Shown piece after piece: positions 26,014-35,587 of a DNA stretch of 64,000 nucleotides. The stretch's first letter is position 1; every line of letters begins with the position of its first letter. The DNA is from JBBQSV01 sp038213615. Its GTDB lineage: Bacteria > Patescibacteriota > Saccharimonadia > Saccharimonadales > OMJO01. The stretch is taken from the NCBI GenBank assembly GCA_038213615.1, contig JBBQSV010000001.1:7975-71974 (forward strand), given 5' to 3'. The position numbers and the translations under genes are program-made. The notes under the pieces were generated by a model, which was not told the DNA's origin, made no database searches, and saw only the letters and a program-made list of their open reading frames with translations.

Positions 26014-26514
26014 CTACGCCGCTAAACCAAGGTGCCGCTTGATGCGGTCTACAACATCGGCAATAACTACCTGTGATTTGACCAAATAATCATCTACACC
26101 CAGACTAATTGCCCGCTGTTTGTCGGCTTCTTGGCTTAGTGCCGTCAGCATAACAACCTTTAGATTAGTCGTTTCGGGAGTGTTACGCATAATATCTAAA
26201 ACGTCAAAACCACTAACCTTGGGCATCATAACATCTAGTAAAACTAGGTCTGGTTTGTACTCTATGGCCGCAGCCAGCGCATCTTCGCCGTTGGGCACAC
26301 GACGCACATCGAAGCCCTCCGCCTGCATGCGAGTGATGTAAACACTGGCTAGTGCATCGTCGTCTTCTACCATCAGGATTTTCTTGGTTGTACCACTGGG
26401 TCCAGCGGGTGCCGGAGCTGCAATGGACGAGGCTGACGGTGATGGACTAGCCGGTTGGCTGGGCGCTACTGGTGGCTGAGTGTTTTGGTCTTCGTTTTTA
26501 GTTTGGTCATCCAT
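26014..26514 (-). CDS. Response regulator receiver protein with Pro/Ala-rich N-terminus
   Basis: 166 aa. About 45 disordered Pro/Ser/Ala residues, then an intact receiver: ILMVEDDDAL acid pocket, PDLVLLDVMMP with the phospho-Asp, VVMLTA switch Thr, and Lys in YLVKS. No DNA-binding output domain. In contrast with the receiver at 15905, all phosphotransfer residues are present. No kinase gene is adjacent. Confidence 0.9.
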   Translation of the reverse strand: MDDQTKNEDQNTQPPVAPSQPASPSPSASSIAAPAPAGPSGTTKKILMVEDDDALASVYITRMQAEGFDVRRVPNGEDALAAAIEYKPDLVLLDVMMPKVSGFDVLDIMRNTPETTNLKVVMLTALSQEADKQRAISLGVDDYLVKSQVVIADVVDRIKRHLGLAA

Positions 26515-26550
26515 AATGCTAATGCTATCACGATTTGCTTGGTTAACAAA

Positions 26551-28155
26551 CTAGTGTTTGATAGCTTTTATGAAGCCATCAAACATAGGATGTGGCCGGT
26601 TGGGTCTAGACTTAAACTCCGGATGAAACTGACTGGCCAAGAAAAACGGGTGCCCTGGGGCTTCTATCATTTCTACTAGTTCACCGTCGGGGCTAGTGCC
26701 ACTGGCCAGGATACCCCACTTTTGATACAGATCACGGTAGTCATTATTGCATTCCAGCCGGTGCCGGTGCCGCTCTACAATATTTGCCTGATGGTAAACT
26801 TTGGCAGCCAGAGTCTTGGGTGCAATATGGCACGGATAATCCCCCAGACGCATGGTGCCACCAGTGTTGTGTTTGCCCTCCTGGCCCACCATGGTGCTAA
26901 TAACTTTATCCTTAGCCTTGGGATTTAGCTCTTCTGAAGTAGCGTTTTTTATCCCAGCGTTACGCGCAGCAGCTATCACTGCCATTTGTAAGCCCAAGCA
27001 TAGACCTAAATACGGAGTTTTATTCTTCAAACAATACTGGGCTGCCTTGATCTTGCCTTCTAGACCACGAGTACCAAAACCGCCCGGCACCACAACGCCA
27101 TCACAAGCCCGCAGAACACTAGCCGCTTTTACACTTTGTTTGGTCAGATGCTCCGAGTCTATCCATTTAATGTTAACGTTTACGTCGTTCCACCAGGCTG
27201 CAGAACGGAGCGCTTCGAACACCGACATGTAGGTATCTTGATTGTCCATATACTTGGCCACCACCCCAACTGTGACAGATTTTTTATAAGTAGTATTGGC
27301 CCTGTTTACAGTCTCGCGCCAACTTTTTAGAACCGGCCGTTTAACTTTCAGCCCCAGTTTTTTGCAGACCAGATCGGCAATGCCAGTTTGTTCTAGTGTC
27401 AGTGGAACTTCGTAAACTGTTTGGGCGTTGGGCAAAGATACAATGGCTGGCTCTGGCACGCCAGATAGCAGGCTCAGTTTTTCACGGGCCCGGACCTCTG
27501 CTGGGCCTTCGCTCCTAGCCACCAAAAAGTCTGGCAGTATGCCCATACCCCGCAGATCACGAACGGAATTTTGGGCTGGTTTAGTCTTGGTTTCTTTACT
27601 GGCTCCCAAAAATGGCAGATAAACCACGTGCATGTAGATAGCATTTTTGGGGCCAGCGTTCAGGCCCAGCTCACGAATTGCCTCTATAAAACTAAGGCTT
27701 TCGTAGTCACCCACTGTGCCACCAATTTCTACAATATGTACATCAAAACCGCTACCGGCCGCTATGATGAACTTTTCCATAGCTTTTATCAGGTGTGGTA
27801 TCACCTGTACATCATCGCCATGGTACTTGCCGGCGCGCTCATCGGCGATAACTTTTTGCAACACCCGACCGCTCATCAGACTACTGTTTTTGTCGAGCTC
27901 TTGATCTAGGAATCGTTCGTAGTGGCCTAGGTCTAGATCCGTCTCGGCACCGTCATAGGTCACGAAACATTCACCGTGTTCTCTTGGATTCAGCAAGCCT
28001 GCATCCACATTTAGATACGGGTCGCACTTCTGTACGTTTACTCTTAGTCCTCTGGCTTTTAGTAGATTACCGATAGACGCAGCCGTAATGCCCTTGCCTA
28101 AACCAGATAACACCCCACCTGTCACGAATATATACTTAACCGGCCGTTTTGCCAC
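26551..28155 (-). CDS. pyrG: CTP synthase
   Basis: Makes CTP from UTP using glutamine. 534 aa, usual length. N-terminal synthetase: YIFVTGGVLSGLGKGITAAS then CDPYLNVDAG; C-terminal class I amidotransferase: GVVVPGGFGTRG and PYLGLCLGLQMA with the nucleophile Cys, then final FHPEF His/Glu. GTG start at 28155 with SD AGAGGGA. The only pyrimidine-pathway gene in the window. Confidence 0.97.
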   Translation of the reverse strand: MAKRPVKYIFVTGGVLSGLGKGITAASIGNLLKARGLRVNVQKCDPYLNVDAGLLNPREHGECFVTYDGAETDLDLGHYERFLDQELDKNSSLMSGRVLQKVIADERAGKYHGDDVQVIPHLIKAMEKFIIAAGSGFDVHIVEIGGTVGDYESLSFIEAIRELGLNAGPKNAIYMHVVYLPFLGASKETKTKPAQNSVRDLRGMGILPDFLVARSEGPAEVRAREKLSLLSGVPEPAIVSLPNAQTVYEVPLTLEQTGIADLVCKKLGLKVKRPVLKSWRETVNRANTTYKKSVTVGVVAKYMDNQDTYMSVFEALRSAAWWNDVNVNIKWIDSEHLTKQSVKAASVLRACDGVVVPGGFGTRGLEGKIKAAQYCLKNKTPYLGLCLGLQMAVIAAARNAGIKNATSEELNPKAKDKVISTMVGQEGKHNTGGTMRLGDYPCHIAPKTLAAKVYHQANIVERHRHRLECNNDYRDLYQKWGILASGTSPDGELVEMIEAPGHPFFLASQFHPEFKSRPNRPHPMFDGFIKAIKH

Positions 28156-28250
28156 GTCTATCCCTCTTTTATGATCGTAGATTAACCTAGATAATCAGCG
28201 GCTACAATGGTGGAAAATACCACACCAGTATTTGACAATTGAACAAATAA

Positions 28251-29492
28251 TTATTTCAGTGATGCTTCGGCTGCAAGTAGCTGTGAATCATGAACAGCTT
28301 TAATGTCCGCGTCGCTGATCTTTACTACTTTATCGGGGGTTATGCCCTCTTTATCGATATTCTTGCCACCCGGGGTATACCAGCGAGCGATAGTAACTTT
28401 TAGTACGCTGCCGTCATTTAGATCCTCTACCTGCTGTACGCTGCCTTTGCCAAATGATTTTTCGCCCATCAGAGTGGCGACTTTATTATCCCTAAGAGCT
28501 CCAGCGGTAATCTCGCTGGCACTGGCGCTACCGCCATCTATCAGTACAACTGTTGGTATGCCCTGCAGTGTATCGGTACCATCTGATTGATAGGTGCGAA
28601 TAACCTGGCCGCCGCGACGTTCGGTCAGAACAGTTTTATCACTAGGCAGCCACAAGCTAGATACTTTTACGGCAGAATCTAGTAAGCCGCCGGGGTCGCC
28701 GCGCAAGTCCAAAATTATGCCGTGTACATGGGCGGCCTTGAACTTGTTGGCCGCAGCCGTGGACAGATCGGCCGTGTCCTCGCCAAAGCGTGATATCTGC
28801 AAATAACCGATGTTACCAGGTAAGATTTTAGATTTAACACTTGGTATAGAGATCGTTGCCCTGGTAATAGTAAAGCTAAGCTCTTTGTTGTTACGAACGA
28901 CCTTTAGGGTCACCTTGCTACCGGCTGGGCCACGAATTTGGGTAACCACTTGATCAACACCCAGGTTGGTGGTTGACTTGCCATCAACTGATTCAATAAT
29001 GTCTTTTGGCTTTAACCCCGCTTTTTGGGCTGGGAACCCATCTAACGGCGATATAACTACGATGTTGTTGTCGCGCTTGCCTAGTTCGGCGCCAATGCCA
29101 CTGAATGTACCACTTAGTTGATTGCTAAAGTCAGTAGCTGCTTTGCTGTTCATGTACACGGTGTACGGATCCCCAGCAGCAGTAGCCAGGCCCTGCTTTA
29201 GGCCGTCAAGCAACTGGTCGGCCGTCAGTTTACCATCATAATCACGACGCAAGGTGTCGTAAACCTTTTGCACCGAACTTAGATCTAGTTTGGAAGATAA
29301 ACCAGCGTTTTCGGACTTGTGAAATACAGAGTCACGCCCCAAACTAATCTTGCCCTGGCCTACTCCTACTCCAAGCAAGAATATAGCCGCCGCTAGAGCA
29401 ACCGTAACGGCGCCACGCAGTAGTCTGGCTAGCAAACTAATACTAGGTTTTGGTTTTAACTCCATGCTCTTTTTACCTACTGTCCCTCGCAT
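28251..29492 (-). CDS. C-terminal processing peptidase, S41 family
   Basis: 413 aa. N-terminal membrane anchor at about 24-46, PDZ domain (SGIGAELGKRDNN to about 200), then the S41 protease core with Ser in GGSASASEITAGAL and Lys in GEKSFGKGSVQ. It acts outside the membrane on exported proteins. TATAAT with a TTTAGA -35 17 bp upstream lies 10 nt before the ATG at 29492. Neighbours are the CHAP hydrolase and FtsEX, pointing to cell-wall work; Ctp proteases can control wall hydrolases. Confidence 0.92.
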   Translation of the reverse strand: MRGTVGKKSMELKPKPSISLLARLLRGAVTVALAAAIFLLGVGVGQGKISLGRDSVFHKSENAGLSSKLDLSSVQKVYDTLRRDYDGKLTADQLLDGLKQGLATAAGDPYTVYMNSKAATDFSNQLSGTFSGIGAELGKRDNNIVVISPLDGFPAQKAGLKPKDIIESVDGKSTTNLGVDQVVTQIRGPAGSKVTLKVVRNNKELSFTITRATISIPSVKSKILPGNIGYLQISRFGEDTADLSTAAANKFKAAHVHGIILDLRGDPGGLLDSAVKVSSLWLPSDKTVLTERRGGQVIRTYQSDGTDTLQGIPTVVLIDGGSASASEITAGALRDNKVATLMGEKSFGKGSVQQVEDLNDGSVLKVTIARWYTPGGKNIDKEGITPDKVVKISDADIKAVHDSQLLAAEASLK

Positions 29493-29542
29493 TAACTAAA
29501 GCATTATAACCAGACTATTGTATCGTCTAAAGCTGAAAACTT

Positions 29543-30733
29543 CTAACGAAAGTGCACAAACAACACGCCAGAACTTTTGACATCCATAGTGCTATACATA
29601 CCGTTAACTCGCCAGTTCATTTGGCTGACATGAACCCAGCCACCACTCTGTACAGATTCGACATACATGGCATGTCCGCTGCCACCAGACCAGGCTACTA
29701 CAGCTACTGCCCCGACCTCTGGACTATGGTCAACTCGGTAATGCCCGCCTAGGCTAGATGGCCACTGTTCGGCATTGCCTCGCCCGGCCAAATAACCAGA
29801 CAAATCTATGCCCCTAGCAGCGCGATCGGCAGCATAGTGAACACACTCCCGGGCCAAATGAAGGCCCCAAGTATCATCAACCCATGAATCCCAGGTAGCT
29901 CCACAATAGTGATAACCACCACCACACCAGCTATCACCACTCAAGTTCCTAAACTCAAAAGCGCCAACCGACCCAAAACTGGCCCCACCGCCGCCGGCGG
30001 CGGCCAGGGCAGCCTGTTGAGCATTCCGCAAGTTAACGATCTTGCCATAGTTGGCCTGTATCTGTGCATTTATTTTGGCCTGTTGTGATTCGTTCAGGGA
30101 CAACAAATGGTCTTTCTCGGCCTTTTGGCTAGCCAGACCATCTTGAGCATCTTTCTTTTGGCCCAATAATTTCTGAACCCGATCTTTTTGATCTTTTAGC
30201 TGATTACGAAGTGTGGTGATGGTCTGAACAGTGGTACTAATTTTGGCCTGTACAGCATTGCGGTATTCTTGTTTATCTAAAAAGTCGCTGAGGTTATTAC
30301 TAGACGCCAACATCTCTATGGTGCTGATGTCGCCCTCTAGATACATGGTCTTGATACTCTGCCCCAAAGTTTCTTTTTGGTAAGCTAGTTCGGCTTCTTT
30401 TTCTTTGATCTGCTTATTAATATCGGCTATCTTGGCAGTGTAGAGATTTATCTGCTTTTGTAGAGAGTTTATCTTGCCAGCTAGTTGATCAATAGTGGTC
30501 TGCAAACTATTGGCAACACCGGCTAGTTTGTCATTTTGACCCTGTTTTTGATTATTCTGCTGCTACAGCTTGTTGATTTGGGAATCAAACGAATCGGCTC
30601 GGGCGAACGGCACCACCAAAAAACTGGCACAACTGACCGATGCCATTAGCAATAAAGCGAACTTCTTGGTAATTGTTAGTTTTGACTGTTTTTGTTTCAT
30701 AGTCTTGCCCGTTTTGGCTAGCTTAGTAAACAT
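29543..30733 (-). CDS. Secreted CHAP-domain peptidoglycan hydrolase (PcsB-like), frame interrupted by one TAG
   Basis: Signal peptide (KKFALLLMASVSCASFLVVP, cut after ARA), a long coiled coil and a C-terminal CHAP amidase domain with Cys in ARECVHY and His in GSGHAM. That is PcsB/RipC-type architecture, the FtsX-controlled wall hydrolase, and ftsX is next door. The frame stops at TAG 30565-30563 after DSQINKL, but reads on in the same frame through 19 open codons into the coiled coil. Start either ATG 30733 (leaderless) or ATG 30700. Nonsense mutation, sequencing error or readthrough cannot be told apart here. Confidence 0.75.
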
Positions 30734-30737
30734 TAGG

Positions 30738-30766
30738 ATTATACCACGCCATTCCGTCTTTCTCAA
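30738..30766 (-). promoter_or_regulatory. Strong promoter of the CHAP hydrolase gene
   Basis: Minus strand TTGAGA (30761-30766), 17-bp spacer, TATAAT (30738-30743), with ATG 4 nt after the -10. Shows the hydrolase is transcribed separately from ftsEX. Confidence 0.78.
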
Positions 30767-30825
30767 GTCCCTCACCCTTGGGGACGACAGAAAGAACTTA
30801 GTTATTTTGCTTGGGGTCTAGAGCT

Positions 30826-31770
30826 TTATTTTGAAGTCTTAAATTTGAGGTATCGCCGCGTGGCTATTATGGACGATGCGGCTCCTATTAGTATACCAAC
30901 CCCCAACTGCGAGGTCAAAATCAGCCAAAAATGCTTGGCTATGTAGTTGTTAGCGTACTGAATGTCTAATAGCCCCAGGCTGCTGGCATTGAAGGTTGAT
31001 GACGAAACCAGAAACAAAGTATTACACAGCGTGACCGATAAAATAGCCGACACTACACCGTACAACACTGTCTCTACTACAAATGGGCCCCGAATATACC
31101 AACTGCTTGCCCCCAGTAAACGCATAATAGTTAGCTCGTCACGCCTATTGAATATGGCCATACGGATGGTGTTAAAGATAATCAACATCGACACCAGAGC
31201 GAATACGATAACACCCACAAATCCGGCTTGTCGAAAGAACCTAGTGGCCTTGGCTATTTTGTCGATAGCCTCTTTACGGTCACCAGAGTACGACGTAGCG
31301 TCGGACTGCTCAGACTTGATTTCTGGCTTTTCTAGATAATCTTTTATCTCTTGGATCCTATTGGGGTCTTTGGGTTTGACCTGCAAACTGGCTGGCAAAG
31401 GATTGGACGTTTCTGATATGGCCACAAGCAGATTTAGGTTATCTTTGTTCTGTTCTTTATATATCTGCAAGGCTTGGTCTTTGGATACATAGTTAACAGT
31501 GTCGACATTTGAGATAGCCTGCAAATCACTGATTAACTTCTTTCGCTGGGGCTCGGTAACTGTATCTTTCAGATAAACTGATACATCAATTTTGTCGGTG
31601 ATTTGCTTAACAGTGTGGGTAAACGTGGCGTTGGTAATCAGCGAAAACAGCACTATCGACAAAGTAATAACCATCACAGCTATGGCCGCAATAGCCAAAG
31701 TAGCATTACGAATAAAGTTCTGCGCCCCTGTTTTGATAATGCGCCACAGCGTTATAAGCCTGTGGCTCAT
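30826..31770 (-). CDS. ftsX: Cell-division ABC transporter permease FtsX
   Basis: 314 aa. Four membrane helices: about 22-45, 182-205, 230-255 and 285-305, with a large outer loop between the first two, the region that contacts PcsB/RipC-type hydrolases. IMRLLGASSWYIRGPFVVE near 220 is the typical FtsX motif. ATG overlaps the ftsE stop as ATGA. It transmits ATP-driven conformational change across the membrane. Confidence 0.95.
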   Translation of the reverse strand: MSHRLITLWRIIKTGAQNFIRNATLAIAAIAVMVITLSIVLFSLITNATFTHTVKQITDKIDVSVYLKDTVTEPQRKKLISDLQAISNVDTVNYVSKDQALQIYKEQNKDNLNLLVAISETSNPLPASLQVKPKDPNRIQEIKDYLEKPEIKSEQSDATSYSGDRKEAIDKIAKATRFFRQAGFVGVIVFALVSMLIIFNTIRMAIFNRRDELTIMRLLGASSWYIRGPFVVETVLYGVVSAILSVTLCNTLFLVSSSTFNASSLGLLDIQYANNYIAKHFWLILTSQLGVGILIGAASSIIATRRYLKFKTSK

Positions 31771-32465
31771 GATGCTTTACCCGGCTTTACGTTATAGCGT
31801 GCGTTGGCCCGATCGCTGACAATTTTGCCATCAGCAATGGTAATAACCCGACGGCGCAATTTATTAACTATGTCTTGGTTATGGGTAGTCAGAATCACGG
31901 TGGTGCCGTAGCGATTTATTTTTTCTAGCACCTTGATGACATCCCAGGCGTGTTTGGGGTCTAGGTTGCCGGTAGGTTCGTCGGCTATCAGAATCTTGGG
32001 CTGGCGCACAATGGCTCTGGCAATGGCCACCCGTTGGCGTTCACCACCAGATAGTTCTAGTGGCATACGCTTTTCTTTGCCCTTCAGTCCCACAATGTCC
32101 AGCACCCTAGGCACGGTGTGTTTGATCTCTTTGTTGCCGTAGCCTACGATCTCTAGCGCAAAGGCTACGTTTTCAAAGACGTTACGGTTGGCTAGCAGTT
32201 TAAAGTCTTGGAACACTACCCCTATCTTGCGGCGCAGCAAGGGAATATCACGGTCTTTTAGTTTGTCGTAATCTAGTCCACCAACAACAATCTTACCAGC
32301 GGTTTGACGCTCTTCGCGGGTGAGTAACTTTAGTAGCGTGGATTTACCCGCCCCACTCTTGCCAATTACAATCACGAACTCTTTGGGTTCGACGTGCAAA
32401 GTAATGCGGTCTAGGGCAGTACTATTTTGGTTATAGGTTTTGGTAACTCGGTCCAACAAAATCAT
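31767..32465 (-). CDS. ftsE: Cell-division ATP-binding protein FtsE
   Basis: 232 aa. Walker A GKSGAGKSTL at about 35-44, Q-loop VVFQDFKLL, signature LSGGERQRVAIARA, Walker B ILIADEPTGNLD and H-loop TTHNQD. TATAAT (32474-32479) is 8 nt before the ATG, so the message may be leaderless. Operon with ftsX; the hydrolase gene beyond has its own promoter. Confidence 0.96.
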   Translation of the reverse strand: MILLDRVTKTYNQNSTALDRITLHVEPKEFVIVIGKSGAGKSTLLKLLTREERQTAGKIVVGGLDYDKLKDRDIPLLRRKIGVVFQDFKLLANRNVFENVAFALEIVGYGNKEIKHTVPRVLDIVGLKGKEKRMPLELSGGERQRVAIARAIVRQPKILIADEPTGNLDPKHAWDVIKVLEKINRYGTTVILTTHNQDIVNKLRRRVITIADGKIVSDRANARYNVKPGKAS

Positions 32466-32505
32466 GTAGAACCATTATAGCAAACTGTTTAAGCTGCAAG
32501 AGTTT

Positions 32506-33990
32506 CTAGCTTATAGCACCATAGCCTGGCCTTAAGCGGCTATAGACTACCCTGTTCTTTCGCGTGTTGGGGTCACATACTATGCGACGCATTTCAACTG
32601 TCGCCCGACTATCGGGTCGGTGCCACATATTGTTTACATCTTCAGCAATATCATTATCAGACCAACCCTGGGCTTTAAGTAGTAATAGGTGGTCGCCAAG
32701 CGTTGGACCGGCAACACCCATAGTATCTCGCCATTTTTGAGCCCAGGACTCTAAGTAAATCATGGCTTTTCGTAACCAAGTACCGTCCACGAGTGAACCT
32801 TTTGTGGCCTCTACCACCAAGGATGGATCAATACCATATAGAATCCTCAGGAAAGCTTGCGGCAAATCACCCAAATCTTGAGAGCCAAACTTCTCAAGCA
32901 GTTGATCGCCTTGCAAGCTTTGGTTGAGCTTGTCCGTAATCAGGTTTGCGATCTGTATGGTGGCAGTGATTGGGATGCCAAGTTGTATATCGCCCTTTTC
33001 TCGAGTATGTCGTAGCTTATCATAGGCAGCCACTATTGTCTTAGCAACTTGATCATGTTCGGCAATTTTCACAATACTAAATAAAATGACTTCTGGCATG
33101 TGATCGACAACTTCTGATAGATCCCCAAGTCCAATAAAGCCTTCCGCCCTAAGGTCCCCCTCAATCTTTTCTAATCCAGCTTTTGTAGGTTGCGGTGGCG
33201 GATTATAATCCTCTATTAGCTGCTGGCTTGGCCTATTACCAAAGCCTTCATAACCTTCATGTGCAAGCAAGGCCCGTAGCCTTACACCTGTAAATACTTC
33301 TGCTGTGTCTAGTCGATCCTCCCGTGACCTTACTAGTCCCTCTGCGATGCCCCTACAAGTCACCTGTGCTTCATCAGGCGAACGTAATTTTCTTGCTTCA
33401 ATCAACTGCGTGAAAACTGGCAATACTAGTTCGGCGGCCTGTTTGGGGTCTGCCTCAGCCGTCTCAGGATTCTCTACTAAACGTACGCCGGCACTTACCA
33501 GTGCACGCGTCAAGCCACGGGGCGCTGGCTCACGCCAAACAGAGTTAACCTCTACAAAATCATAGACTTCAGTTAGCTTTGATAGCTGGGCAGTATCTTC
33601 AGCCAGTGTAGTTAGTTTTAAGAGCGTCCTTACGTAAAGTCTATGCTCATCCCGTTGTCGCAAACGAACTAAAGCTTCTTTCTTAAAGGCTTCAAAAGTA
33701 GTGTAGTTTCCCACCACGACACCCAGACCCTGAGCCTCTTTACTGGCATTTATGACATCTCGCTTATAGGCTTCGCTGGCATAGTTTTTTTTGTCAGGAT
33801 CATGAAAATCATTCCAGGCTCGTCCAAACCGGAATGAAACCGAGTGCTCATACCTACCAACTATAGTATTGGGAAGCGGCTGATCTAATAAATATTGAAG
33901 TATCTCGCCCGTTTCGCCCGCCAATACAGAATGCAAATCTACTGCTTCGTTATTAGGGCCTAGGACTATGTCGCCATTATCTACGGTCAT
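32506..33990 (-). CDS. Hypothetical helical protein, 494 aa
   Basis: Not recognised. Rich in Leu, Glu and Arg, mostly alpha-helical, repeat-like rather than enzymatic, without membrane or signal segments. Its first 45 residues (EAVDLHSVLAGETGEILQYL) resemble the 58-aa protein encoded just upstream. TATAAT at 34001-34006 is 10 nt before the ATG. Probably a lineage-specific cytoplasmic protein. Confidence 0.65.
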   Translation of the reverse strand: MTVDNGDIVLGPNNEAVDLHSVLAGETGEILQYLLDQPLPNTIVGRYEHSVSFRFGRAWNDFHDPDKKNYASEAYKRDVINASKEAQGLGVVVGNYTTFEAFKKEALVRLRQRDEHRLYVRTLLKLTTLAEDTAQLSKLTEVYDFVEVNSVWREPAPRGLTRALVSAGVRLVENPETAEADPKQAAELVLPVFTQLIEARKLRSPDEAQVTCRGIAEGLVRSREDRLDTAEVFTGVRLRALLAHEGYEGFGNRPSQQLIEDYNPPPQPTKAGLEKIEGDLRAEGFIGLGDLSEVVDHMPEVILFSIVKIAEHDQVAKTIVAAYDKLRHTREKGDIQLGIPITATIQIANLITDKLNQSLQGDQLLEKFGSQDLGDLPQAFLRILYGIDPSLVVEATKGSLVDGTWLRKAMIYLESWAQKWRDTMGVAGPTLGDHLLLLKAQGWSDNDIAEDVNNMWHRPDSRATVEMRRIVCDPNTRKNRVVYSRLRPGYGAIS

Positions 33991-34061
33991 GATTATTTAT
34001 ATTATACCTGTTTTTTACACATATGTCAAAAACGTGACCATGTCGTTAACTCGTACTCAAG

Positions 34062-34238
34062 CTAACTTTCTATAAACTTATCCCGATTACTGTCCAGTAC
34101 AACGTCTGGGTCACTAGGCAGCTGGGCCAAAATATATTCCAGTATCTGATCACTATCACCTTGTAAAACCCCCTGTAAATCCACAGGGTACTTAACCGCC
34201 TCGCCCGATTCCGCAGTTTGATCAAAATTATCAGTCAT
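34062..34238 (-). CDS. 58-aa protein resembling the N-terminus of the next gene
   Basis: ATG 34238 to TAG 34062. DLQGVLQGDSDQILEYILAQ aligns with DLHSVLAGETGEILQYLLDQ of the 494-aa product. TATAAT (34248-34253) lies 9 nt before the ATG, with TTGAAG 16 bp further up. It may be a truncated duplicate kept as a small protein. Function unknown. The rest of 34239-34456 holds this promoter and the leader of the divergent gene; I see nothing else. Confidence 0.6.
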   Translation of the reverse strand: MTDNFDQTAESGEAVKYPVDLQGVLQGDSDQILEYILAQLPSDPDVVLDSNRDKFIES

Positions 34239-34456
34239 GTAACAGATATTATATACTTTTTCACTAATACTTCAAGCCAAGGACCCCTGTTTTGCCAGCC
34301 GACTGTGTGTTCCGGGTAAGTGTTGATGTGTGAACCTGCCCATATGAATTACCTTCGTCGATATCAAAATTTGCTGAACCATAAGCCAAACTATAGACAT
34401 AAGCGTTATTTGCAAGTAAACTTAGGATCAATACTTAGAATCAATTAAGGTAAACA

Positions 34457-35584
34457 ATGGATATTAACAGCCCCAAACAACCAAGCCCGCCAAATCCGGT
34501 TTATGAGCACCCCGCTATGGTTGCTACTAGTCCCCTTGCGGCGCCAGCCGCCCCAGCGAACAACCAACCTGCCCAGGTATTTGGTACACCCGCACCTGCT
34601 CAGCATCAGGCCACTTCGGCCGGGCTGGTAGTTTTACAGTGGTTGACTTACGCCTTTTGGGGCTGGACGGTATTGGCTCTATCATTCCTAACCAGCACAG
34701 TTATTGGTAGCTTTATGAACAATAACGACCTGGGTTCTAGTATCGCACCCTACACCATCGCCGCGGTTATAGTGTTGCTACCAATATCTGTAATCTGCGA
34801 TGTCTTCTACTCTAAACATGAACCAGACAAAAAAACTGGTGCGGCTATGGTTGTCATGGTTATCCACGCTGTCTTCTTTGCGTTTTTTGGCATTGGGTCA
34901 CTAATAGCTGTAGCATTCTGCCTAGTTGGATTATTTACCGACAGCTCTCAGCACACCAGCACATTAGTGGCTCTTTACAGTGCGATGATCATTGCCGTAT
35001 TCTATGCAGTCACTTTTTTGAGAACCCTACACCCGGCTAAGTTTAGTTGGATCAAGCGTGTTTACAGCATATTCATGGTTGTCTTTGTTGGTGTCATTGC
35101 CATTCTTGGTTTTGTGGGCCCAGTGGCAAAAGCCCACCAGACCAAAGATGACAAGCTAATAGAGTCTGGCCTGTCCTCTGTAACCACGGCCGTAACTAAC
35201 TATGCCACCACCAACAGCAAGCTCCCCGACAATCTACAAACCTTGACCCTAGACGGTGACGCAAAGACGTTGGTTAACCGCAACCTGATACGCTATACCG
35301 CAAATACACCTCCAGTCACACAATCAACCAATAGCCTCCAGAGCGCCCTACAGGCCAAAACCAACCCGGGGGTCAGCCTAAACAGTAGTTCATACCTTAA
35401 TCAGTCGCAGATACCAACTGTTTACTACTACACATTTTGTGTAACCTATAAAAAGAAGTCGTCGTTCTACAACACGACACCAAACTATAGCAATTCTCTG
35501 CAAGGCGACGGCTACACCACAAGTCCAGACAGCTATTCACACCCAGCCGGTGAAGTCTGCTACAAACTGAAAACTGGCTATTAG
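34457..35584 (+). CDS. Multi-pass membrane protein with Pro-rich N-terminus, 375 aa
   Basis: About 55 Pro/Ala-rich residues, then about five membrane helices between 58 and 225, then an extracytoplasmic, Asn/Ser/Tyr-rich C-terminal domain with Cys in FCVTYKKK and GEVCYKLK that may pair. No family recognised. SD AAGG precedes the ATG. Convergent with prfB, the stops being 3 nt apart. The N-terminal style resembles the protein at 40895. Confidence 0.7.
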   Translation: MDINSPKQPSPPNPVYEHPAMVATSPLAAPAAPANNQPAQVFGTPAPAQHQATSAGLVVLQWLTYAFWGWTVLALSFLTSTVIGSFMNNNDLGSSIAPYTIAAVIVLLPISVICDVFYSKHEPDKKTGAAMVVMVIHAVFFAFFGIGSLIAVAFCLVGLFTDSSQHTSTLVALYSAMIIAVFYAVTFLRTLHPAKFSWIKRVYSIFMVVFVGVIAILGFVGPVAKAHQTKDDKLIESGLSSVTTAVTNYATTNSKLPDNLQTLTLDGDAKTLVNRNLIRYTANTPPVTQSTNSLQSALQAKTNPGVSLNSSSYLNQSQIPTVYYYTFCVTYKKKSSFYNTTPNYSNSLQGDGYTTSPDSYSHPAGEVCYKLKTGY

Positions 35585-35587
35585 TAA

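Noticed and set aside
29543..30733. Genome-wide TAG recoding
   Set aside because: TAG ends several other genes (for example GH1 at 6277) and prfA (RF1) is present.
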